From Micrococcaceae bacterium (GTDB lineage Bacteria; Actinomycetota; Actinomycetes; Actinomycetales; Micrococcaceae): a stretch of DNA of 5,096 nucleotides. Every line of letters begins with the position of its first letter. Position 1 is the first letter of the stretch. This document shows positions 1-5,096 of this stretch, piece by piece. The notes beneath the pieces are model-generated. The model had not been told where the DNA came from. It searched no databases and worked only from the letters and a program-made list of their open reading frames with translations. The DNA is taken from positions 1-5,096 of the forward strand of contig DNHA01000109.1 of assembly GCA_003486025.1 (NCBI GenBank), given 5' to 3'. The translations under genes were made by a program, and so were the position numbers.

Positions 1-1076
<1,076 letters not shown>

Positions 1077-1078
1077 TC

Positions 1079-1615
1079 GTGAGTGATCAGGCTGCGGAAA
1101 TTGGCGACCCCCAGTTCACGCTGGGGGTCGTCATTCCCGTGCCCGAACCGCAGCGCAGCGTCTTGCGCGCATGGCGCCGGAAATTTGGGGGAGCGGATAG
1201 CGAGCCGATCGCACCGCATATCACCCTGGTTTCCGGTGGTTACCTCAGCTCGTGGGAGCAGGCCGCGGAACGGGTGCGTGACGTGGCGCAGGAAAGCTCG
1301 GGCTTTACGGTGGAGCTTGGCGCAGCGCGCTCATTCCGCCCGGCGAGCCAGGTGGTGTATCTTCCGTTGGCCGCAGGTGGCGAACAATGCTGGAGCTTGC
1401 ATCGAGCGTTGCTGGCCGATCAGTTGTGCCACGACTCGAAGTTCGAATACCACCCGCACCTGACGATCGCCCAGAATGTGCCTGAGGCGGATCTGGACGC
1501 CGCCCAAGAGCAGCTGAACGATGTTGCACTGGGTTTTGCGGTGGATTGCCTGCAATTGTTCGATACCCGCGACGGGGCATGGAACCTGTGCGAGGAAATC
1601 AGCTTGCGAGGCTAG
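1079..1615 (+). CDS. 2H phosphoesterase superfamily protein ('2'-5' RNA ligase' / LigT-like)
   Basis: A 178-residue protein with the two hallmark HxT motifs of the 2H phosphoesterase fold: PHITLV with H47 and T49, and HPHLTIAQ with H127 and T129. The 80-residue spacing fits a bilobal LigT/CPDase-like enzyme. The paired histidines in this family catalyse 2',3'-cyclic phosphodiester hydrolysis or reversible 2'-5' RNA ligation; the real substrate here cannot be told from sequence. No signal peptide or membrane segment is visible, so it is probably cytoplasmic. The start is taken as GTG at 1079, because the first family strand (FTLGVVIPVP, 13-22) begins soon after and no usable start codon lies between. 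There is no strong Shine-Dalgarno: a weak GGGAAG at 1061-1066 is 12 nt away. Translation therefore probably depends on coupling to trpS, whose stop is 2 nt upstream. A strong RNA hairpin lies just inside the coding region (listed separately). Confidence 0.88.
   Translation: MSDQAAEIGDPQFTLGVVIPVPEPQRSVLRAWRRKFGGADSEPIAPHITLVSGGYLSSWEQAAERVRDVAQESSGFTVELGAARSFRPASQVVYLPLAAGGEQCWSLHRALLADQLCHDSKFEYHPHLTIAQNVPEADLDAAQEQLNDVALGFAVDCLQLFDTRDGAWNLCEEISLRG
1102..1133 (+). promoter_or_regulatory. Strong hairpin inside the 5' coding region of the 2H phosphoesterase gene
   Basis: CGACCCCCAG (1105-1114) and CTGGGGGTCG (1121-1130) are perfect 10-bp inverted arms around the six-base loop TTCACG. In RNA the stem extends by a G-U pair (1104/1131), a G-C pair (1103/1132) and a U-A pair (1102/1133). 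It starts 23 nt after the first base of the GTG start codon, within the region a bound initiating ribosome would cover or meet first. There is no T-run after it, so it is not a canonical terminator. It may slow or tune translation, or partly attenuate trpS-to-2H readthrough. The inverted repeat is directly visible; any function is inference. Confidence 0.5.
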
Positions 1616-1636
1616 CGGAACCCGAACGCAACGCAG

Positions 1637-1671
1637 AAATCCCGTGGAACAAAAATGTTCCACGGGATTTT
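1637..1671. terminator. Bidirectional intrinsic terminator between convergent 2H and katA genes
   Basis: AAATCCCGTGGAACA (1637-1651) and TGTTCCACGGGATTT (1656-1670) form a perfect 15-bp stem with an AAAA loop. A run of four T follows on the + strand (1668-1671). The outer A-T pairs supply a three-T tail on the - strand. It begins 22 nt after the 2H stop codon and lies 28 nt past the katA stop on the other strand, as expected for a shared terminator of convergent units. The T-tracts are short, so efficiency is uncertain, but the stem is strong. Confidence 0.92.
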
Positions 1672-1698
1672 CATTGCCCTAGCTCCGCGGCAACTGGG

Positions 1699-3165
1699 TT
1701 ACTTGGCGCGCACGTTGGCTTCGATCTTCGCGCCGGTGTCTGCGTCGATGTTCTTCCAGTATTCCAGCGCGTTGCTCAGCACCGGCTCGGCAACCCCGTC
1801 CAGGGCACCGGTGACGGTATTGACCAGTTCGGCGCGCTGGGCGTCGTCCATGACCTCGCGGACCAAGATGCCTGGCTGGACGAAGTCGCCGTCATCCTCG
1901 CGCAGCGTGTAGGCCGCACGGACCAGCTCGCCATCGGACTCGAAGGAGTTATCCACCGGTCCGGTCTGGTCGCTGTAGGAATCGCCGAAGGAGTTCGGCG
2001 CGTAGACGCTGCGGTCCCCGGTGTGCTCGAAGGTCATATTGCCCTCGAAGTTGTACGAGTTGACCGGGCACTTCGGCTTGTTCACCGGCAGCTGCTGGAA
2101 GTTGGTGCCGATGCGGTAGCGCTGCGCGTCCGCGTAGGCGAAGTTGCGGCCCAGCAGCATCTTGTCCGGGCTCATGCCCATGCCTGGGACCATGTTCCCC
2201 GGGGAGAAGGCCGCCTGTTCGATCTGCGCGAAGAAGTTCTCCGGGTTGCGGTTCAGCGTCATCGTGCCGACCTTGATGCGCGGGTAGTCCTTCTTGGACC
2301 AGACCTTGGTCAGGTCAAATGGGTTGTAGCGGTAGGTCTTCGCCTCGTCGTACGGCATGATCTGCACGTAGAGGTCCCACTTGGGGAAGTTGCCGGCCTT
2401 GATGTTCTCGAACAGATCGCGGCGGTGGAATTCGGCGTCCGATCCGGCCAGTGCTTCGGCCTCGGCGCCGGGCATGGTCTCGAACTTGTCGGACTGCTTG
2501 TTCAGGAAGTGGTACTTAACCCAGAACTTCTCACCGGCAGCGTTAACCCACATGTAGGTGTGCGAGCCGTAGCCGTTCATTTCGCGCCAGGTCTTAGGCA
2601 GGCCGCGCTGGCCCATGATGTAGGTGACCTGGTGAGCGGATTCGGGGTTCTGCGTCCAGAAGTCCCACTGCATGGTGCCGTCGCGCAGGCCGGAATCCGG
2701 CAGGCGCTTCTGCGAGCGGATGAAGTGCGGGAACTTCATCGGGTCGCGCAGGAAGAAGACCGGGGTGTTGTTGCCGACCAGGTCGAAGTTGCCTTCGGTG
2801 GTGTAGAACTTCATCGAGAAGCCACGCACGTCGCGCCAGGTGTCGGGGGAGCCGAGCTCACCGGCGACGGTGGAGAAGCGCATCAGGGTTTCGGTTTTCA
2901 CCCCGGGCTGGAACAGCGCGGCCTTGGTGTACTGCGAAATGTCTTCGGTGGTTTCGAATTCGCCGAATGCGCCGGCACCCTTTGCGTGCGGGCGGCGTTC
3001 GGGCACGTTCATGCGGTTGAAGTGCTGCAGGGTTTCGACCAGGTGGTGATCGTGCAGGACGATCGGGCCATCGGCGCCTACGGTCAGGGAGTTGCGGTCG
3101 CTGACCGCGGGGATGCCTGCCTGGGTGGTCGAACCGCCAGGGTTCACGTTCTGATTCTCAGCCAT
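1699..3165 (-). CDS. katA: Monofunctional haem catalase (small-subunit, clade 3 type)
   Basis: Catalyses 2 H2O2 to O2 and 2 H2O with a haem b prosthetic group; probably a cytoplasmic homotetramer. The 488 residues match small-subunit catalases, with no C-terminal flavodoxin-like domain of the large-subunit type. Visible signatures in order: the active-site block [16 protein letters not shown] with catalytic His60; RFSTVAGE (96-103); [11 protein letters not shown] (128-138) containing the distal-pocket Asn; NGYGSHTY (197-204); [17 protein letters not shown] (304-320); and the proximal haem-ligand block [12 protein letters not shown] with Tyr344 as the axial ligand and Arg340 beside it. No expected residue is missing. 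The ATG at 3165 is supported by an AAAGGAG Shine-Dalgarno five bases upstream. The gene lies downstream of sdhB in the same direction, but tandem stem-loops and a 357-nt gap containing its own probable promoter separate them. It is convergent with the trpS unit. The symbol is given by family; katE-type naming is also used for such enzymes. Confidence 0.97.
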   Translation of the reverse strand: MAENQNVNPGGSTTQAGIPAVSDRNSLTVGADGPIVLHDHHLVETLQHFNRMNVPERRPHAKGAGAFGEFETTEDISQYTKAALFQPGVKTETLMRFSTVAGELGSPDTWRDVRGFSMKFYTTEGNFDLVGNNTPVFFLRDPMKFPHFIRSQKRLPDSGLRDGTMQWDFWTQNPESAHQVTYIMGQRGLPKTWREMNGYGSHTYMWVNAAGEKFWVKYHFLNKQSDKFETMPGAEAEALAGSDAEFHRRDLFENIKAGNFPKWDLYVQIMPYDEAKTYRYNPFDLTKVWSKKDYPRIKVGTMTLNRNPENFFAQIEQAAFSPGNMVPGMGMSPDKMLLGRNFAYADAQRYRIGTNFQQLPVNKPKCPVNSYNFEGNMTFEHTGDRSVYAPNSFGDSYSDQTGPVDNSFESDGELVRAAYTLREDDGDFVQPGILVREVMDDAQRAELVNTVTGALDGVAEPVLSNALEYWKNIDADTGAKIEANVRAK

Positions 3166-3170
3166 TGTTT

Positions 3171-3177
3171 CTCCTTT
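3171..3177 (-). promoter_or_regulatory. Ribosome binding site of katA
   Basis: On the - strand AAAGGAG is followed by AAACA and then the ATG. This near-consensus Shine-Dalgarno with a five-base gap fixes the katA start at 3165 and suggests efficient translation. Confidence 0.85.
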
Positions 3178-3314
3178 GCATGGATCCTACATTTTTGCCA
3201 GGATTAGCGCGGCGGGCAATGGAGCCGCTGCGCTTCGCCCTGGCAAGGGCCTCATCCACGGGCGCGGAACGCACCGCAGAGGTCTGTGAAATTTTCGGGT
3301 TCCGGACGGCTCAG

Positions 3315-3349
3315 AGTTTGCCCGCGCCCAGCGGCGCAGCGTGCAAACT
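3315..3349 (-). repeat. Possible hairpin in the katA 5' leader
   Basis: AGTTTGC (3315-3321) and GCAAACT (3343-3349) are perfect 7-bp inverted arms. Nested inside, GCGCC (3324-3328) and GGCGC (3333-3337) form a second 5-bp stem with a four-base loop. The two stems are separated by a small asymmetric internal loop. It would lie in the katA untranslated leader if transcription starts near the AT-rich block. No T-run follows it on the - strand, so it is not an obvious terminator. Function is unknown; it could be an RNA-stability, attenuation or protein-binding element, or chance in GC-rich DNA. Confidence 0.4.
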
Positions 3350-3381
3350 GGTACAAATAACCGGCGAAGCCCATAGCTCCC

Positions 3382-3409
3382 ATCATGCCATAAATTTGAA
3401 TGAATCCAA
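3382..3409 (-). promoter_or_regulatory. Candidate katA promoter
   Basis: On the - strand, TTGGAT (3409-3404) resembles a -35 box. After a 16-base spacer, CATGAT (3387-3382) resembles a -10 box. The boxes lie in or next to the only strongly AT-rich stretch of the intergenic region. A start near 3375 would give a leader of about 210 nt. Neither box is a close consensus match and actinobacterial promoters are variable, so the exact position is tentative; that a promoter lies between the sdh stem-loops and katA is more secure than these boxes. Confidence 0.4.
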
Positions 3410-3411
3410 AT
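3394..3411. promoter_or_regulatory. Imperfect 18-bp palindrome, candidate operator for katA
   Basis: ATTTGAATGAATCCAAAT is symmetric at 7 of 9 base pairs (ATTTG arms around an AT-AT core) and overlaps the proposed -35 box. AT-rich dyads of this size are typical binding sites for dimeric regulators. Catalase genes in Gram-positive bacteria are often controlled by Fur-family peroxide sensors (PerR/CatR/FurA) or by OxyR. The site is not a clear match to the 7-1-7 Fur/PerR box or the OxyR ATAG-N7-CTAT motif, so the regulator is not assigned. Confidence 0.4.
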
Positions 3412-3440
3412 AGTGAATATGGAATTTGCCGCATTGTTGC

Positions 3441-3468
3441 CGGGCGTTAATTGCCAGGTTAACGCCCG
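3441..3468 (-). terminator. Second of two tandem stem-loops downstream of sdhB
   Basis: CGGGCGTTAA (3441-3450) and TTAACGCCCG (3459-3468) form a perfect 10-bp stem with an eight-base loop. It directly abuts the other stem-loop with no spacer. No T-run follows on the - strand (GCAACAATG), so it is not a classical intrinsic terminator. It may act with its neighbour as a tandem terminator or 3'-end stabiliser of the sdh mRNA. Confidence 0.6.
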
Positions 3469-3500
3469 AAGGGGTGCGAACCAGATGGTTCGAACCCCTT
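3469..3500 (-). terminator. First of two tandem stem-loops downstream of sdhB
   Basis: AAGGGGTGCGAACC (3469-3482) and GGTTCGAACCCCTT (3487-3500) form a 14-bp stem with a single mismatch and an AGAT loop (ATCT on the - strand). It begins 22 nt after the sdhB stop in the transcript direction. It lacks a T-run because the second stem-loop starts immediately. Position and strength make it the likely end, or 3' protective structure, of the sdh transcript. Confidence 0.7.
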
Positions 3501-3503
3501 CAG

Positions 3504-3517
3504 GAGGACTGAGGACT
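3504..3517. repeat. Tandem 7-bp direct repeat (GAGGACT x2)
   Basis: GAGGACT occurs twice in immediate succession between the sdhB stop and the first downstream stem-loop. It is two copies only, with no known function, and may be a replication-slippage scar in non-coding DNA. Confidence 0.55.
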
Positions 3518-3522
3518 AATCC

Positions 3523-4305
3523 TTAGACGGTGCGCGACAAGATTGCCTGCTTGACCTCGGCGATTGCCTGGGTCACCTGGATGCCGCGGGGGCATGCTTC
3601 GGTGCAGTTGAAGGTGGTGCGGCAACGCCACACGCCTTCCTTGTCGTTCAGGATCTCCAAACGCATATCGCCGGCATCATCGCGCGAGTCGAAGATGAAG
3701 CGGTGTGCGTTGACGATTGCTGCCGGGCCGAAGTACTGGCCATCGGTCCAGAAGACCGGGCAAGACGAGGTGCACGCGGCGCAAAGAATGCACTTGGTGG
3801 TGTCCTCGAACTTAGCGTGGTCCGCTGCCGATTGGTAACGCTCGCCCGCTGGCTCATGGCCCTCGTTGATCAAGAACGGCATGATCTCGCGGTAGGACTG
3901 GAAGAACGGTTCCATGTCGACGATGAGGTCCTTTTCAAGGGGCAGGCCCTTGATGGCTTCAACGGTGATCGGCTTGGAAGTGTCCAGGTCCTTGAGCAGG
4001 GTCTTGCAGGCCAGGCGGTTGCGGCCGTTGATGCGCATGGCATCCGAACCGCAGACGCCGTGGGCGCACGAGCGGCGGAAGGACAGCGAACCGTCATGCT
4101 CCCACTTGACCTTGTGCAGGGCGTCCAGCACGCGGTCGGTGCCGTACATGGTCAGCTTGAAGTCTTCCCAGTACGCGTCAGCGGTGCTCTCCGGGGTGTA
4201 ACGGCGAACGCGCAGGGTGATGTTGAAGGTAGGGATTTCTCCGCCACCGCCAACACCTGGCTTCAGCTCGATCTTTGATGCTGGTTCCGGAAGTTCCGTG
4301 CTCAT
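3523..4305 (-). CDS. sdhB: Succinate dehydrogenase iron-sulfur subunit
   Basis: Electron-transfer subunit of respiratory complex II. It passes electrons from the SdhA FAD through three Fe-S clusters to the membrane quinone. The N-terminal ferredoxin-like domain has SCAHGVCGSD and LAC, giving [2Fe-2S] ligands C80, C85, D88 and C100, with Asp in the third position as in E. coli SdhB. The C-terminal domain has CILCAACTSSCP and CRTTFNCTEACP. By family alignment C172, C175, C178 and C238 bind [4Fe-4S], and C182, C228 and C234 bind [3Fe-4S]. All ligands are present. The 260 residues are about 20 more than E. coli SdhB, mostly a Pro/Gly-rich N-terminal extension (about residues 1-25). The ATG overlaps the sdhA stop by one base (TAATG), implying translational coupling; a GGAG lies 11 nt upstream within the sdhA 3' end. 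Tandem stem-loops follow the gene. Residues equivalent to two E. coli quinone-site positions differ (T187, R229). Confidence 0.97.
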   Translation of the reverse strand: MSTELPEPASKIELKPGVGGGGEIPTFNITLRVRRYTPESTADAYWEDFKLTMYGTDRVLDALHKVKWEHDGSLSFRRSCAHGVCGSDAMRINGRNRLACKTLLKDLDTSKPITVEAIKGLPLEKDLIVDMEPFFQSYREIMPFLINEGHEPAGERYQSAADHAKFEDTTKCILCAACTSSCPVFWTDGQYFGPAAIVNAHRFIFDSRDDAGDMRLEILNDKEGVWRCRTTFNCTEACPRGIQVTQAIAEVKQAILSRTV

Positions 4306-5096
4306 TAGTACTTACGCTCCATCGGCTGGTAACGGGTAAAGATGACGGGCTTGGTTTCCATGCGAATGCCGGAAATGCCCTCGGTGGTAGCCGTTGCGTC
4401 GCGGTAGGACATCGAGTGCTTCATGAAGTTCTCGTCGTCGCGGTTCGGGAAGTCCTCGCGGTAGTGTCCGCCGCGCGATTCCTTGCGGTGCATGGCGGCA
4501 GCGGTCATAACCTCTGCCATGTCCAGCAAGAAGCCAAGCTCGATGGCTTCCAGAAGGTCAAGGTTGAAGCGCTTGCCCTTATCCTGGACCGAAACGTTCT
4601 TGTAGCGCTCACGTAGTTCTTCGATGACAACCAGTGCGCGATCCAGCGAATCCTTGTCGCGGAACACCTGGACGTTAGCGTCCATGATGTCCTGAAGTTC
4701 CTTGCGCAGTACCGCAACACGCTCGGTACCGGTGGAGTTCAGCATCGCGTCGATCTGGGTGCTGGTGAACTTCTCTGGATCTTCTGGAAGTGCGACGAAG
4801 TCTGCGGTAGCCGCGTACTTCGCTGCCGAGATGCCGGCGCGCTTGCCGAAGACATTGATGTCCAGCAGCGAGTTGGTGCCTAGGCGGTTTGATCCGTGGA
4901 CCGAGACGCAGGCGACTTCGCCGGCCGCGTAGAGACCTGGGATCACGGTGTCGTTGTCCTGCAGGACCTCGGCATCGATGTTGGTAGGGATGCCGCCCAT
5001 CACGTAGTGCGCGGTCGGGAAGACCGGTACCGGCTCGGTGTATGGCTCTACACCCAGGTAGGTACGAGCGAACTCGGTGATGTCCGGGAGCTTCGC
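4305..5096 (-). CDS. sdhA: Succinate dehydrogenase flavoprotein subunit, C-terminal 263 residues (5' end outside window)
   Basis: Catalytic subunit of complex II, oxidising succinate to fumarate with covalently bound FAD. The reading frame is open to the window edge, so the gene continues beyond 5096; the ATG near 5003 is an internal Met, not the start. The visible part begins AKLPDITEFA, followed by PTAHYVMGGIPTN, whose His (residue 30 of the fragment) corresponds to substrate-binding H354 of E. coli SdhA. The FAD/substrate block LYAAGEVACVSVHGSNRLG follows, with the Arg at residue 71 matching E. coli R399, then TNSLLDINVFGKRAG. The C-terminal helical domain carries the family block ESRGGHYREDFPNRDDENF. 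The covalent FAD histidine and the N-terminal Rossmann motif lie outside. About 320-340 residues are missing judging from family length. It is translationally coupled to sdhB; the membrane-anchor genes sdhC/sdhD are expected upstream but are not visible. Confidence 0.97.
   Translation of the reverse strand, partial: AKLPDITEFARTYLGVEPYTEPVPVFPTAHYVMGGIPTNIDAEVLQDNDTVIPGLYAAGEVACVSVHGSNRLGTNSLLDINVFGKRAGISAAKYAATADFVALPEDPEKFTSTQIDAMLNSTGTERVAVLRKELQDIMDANVQVFRDKDSLDRALVVIEELRERYKNVSVQDKGKRFNLDLLEAIELGFLLDMAEVMTAAAMHRKESRGGHYREDFPNRDDENFMKHSMSYRDATATTEGISGIRMETKPVIFTRYQPMERKY

Larger units (their letters stand above)
3166..3522. other. Intergenic region between katA and sdhB: katA leader/promoter plus sdh stem-loops
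   Basis: No convincing gene is found in these 357 bases. From right to left on the - strand it holds a tandem GAGGACT repeat next to the sdhB stop (3504-3517), two abutting stem-loops (3441-3500), a distinctly AT-rich block (3391-3427, 8 G/C in 37 bases) with an imperfect palindrome and promoter-like boxes, a GC-rich possible leader hairpin (3315-3349), and the katA ribosome binding site. Small ORFs crossing it on either strand lack ribosome binding sites and recognisable domains. The composition and layout fit a terminator followed by an independent katA promoter with a leader of roughly 200 nt. Confidence 0.7.

Noticed and set aside
3182..3191. TAGGAT on the - strand as a -10 box close to katA.
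   Set aside because: There is no -35-like sequence at a suitable distance, and transcription would start at the ribosome binding site itself, leaving almost no leader.
1546..3207. A 553-codon open frame on the + strand opposite katA.
   Set aside because: It mirrors an intact catalase with all active-site motifs, and its translation is low-complexity Val/Leu/Gly/Arg-rich with no domain. Long antisense frames are common in high-GC genes.
3165..3413. An 82-codon + strand frame running through the katA upstream region.
   Set aside because: It starts at the katA start codon on the opposite strand, crosses the promoter and leader elements, and has no domain.
3252..3434. A 60-codon - strand frame with a hydrophobic, membrane-like N-terminal part, upstream of katA.
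   Set aside because: It has no Shine-Dalgarno before its ATG, overlaps the likely katA promoter and leader hairpin, and its C-terminal half looks like translated non-coding GC-rich DNA. A small membrane peptide is not excluded, but nothing supports it beyond the open frame.
3487..3500. GGTTCGAACCCC resembles the T-arm end of a tRNA, suggesting an integration (att) site or tRNA remnant.
   Set aside because: The remainder of a tRNA (anticodon and D arms, CCA end) is absent, and no integrase or duplicated site is nearby. The bases are fully explained as one arm of a stem-loop.

Overview
The window is an ordinary housekeeping stretch of a high-GC actinobacterial chromosome. Codon usage, protein style (haem catalase, actinobacterial-type SdhA/SdhB) and gene content best fit Micrococcaceae (Arthrobacter/Glutamicibacter-like). 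This taxonomic guess comes from recognising the proteins, not from a database search. All of the larger genes look intact. The two at the window edges, xth and sdhA, are cut only by the window boundary.

Layout. On the + strand, the last 12 codons of an exodeoxyribonuclease III gene (1-39) are followed by trpS (54-1076), then by a 2H-phosphoesterase / '2'-5' RNA ligase' family gene (1079-1615) that starts 2 nt after the trpS stop. The three are tightly packed and probably co-transcribed. The unit ends at a textbook intrinsic terminator (1637-1671) with a 15-bp perfect stem. The same terminator sits 28 nt past the catalase stop on the opposite strand, so it probably serves both convergent units.

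On the - strand, reading right to left, are the 3' part of sdhA (4305-5096, 5' end outside the window) and sdhB (3523-4305), which overlap by one base (TAATG). Next come two abutting stem-loops that probably end or protect the sdh transcript (3441-3500), a 357-nt intergenic region with the catalase promoter/leader, and katA (1699-3165), a small-subunit clade-3-type haem catalase.

Functionally, sdhA/sdhB encode the flavoprotein and iron-sulfur subunits of succinate dehydrogenase (TCA cycle and respiratory chain). katA removes H2O2, a by-product of aerobic respiration. trpS charges tRNA-Trp, xth is a DNA-repair nuclease, and the 2H protein has an unknown RNA or cyclic-nucleotide substrate. I found no new defence system, mobile element or CRISPR array. 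The points worth a second look are non-coding: a strong hairpin just inside the 2H gene, an AT-rich imperfect palindrome in the probable katA promoter, a long and possibly structured katA leader, and the abutting stem-loops after sdhB.
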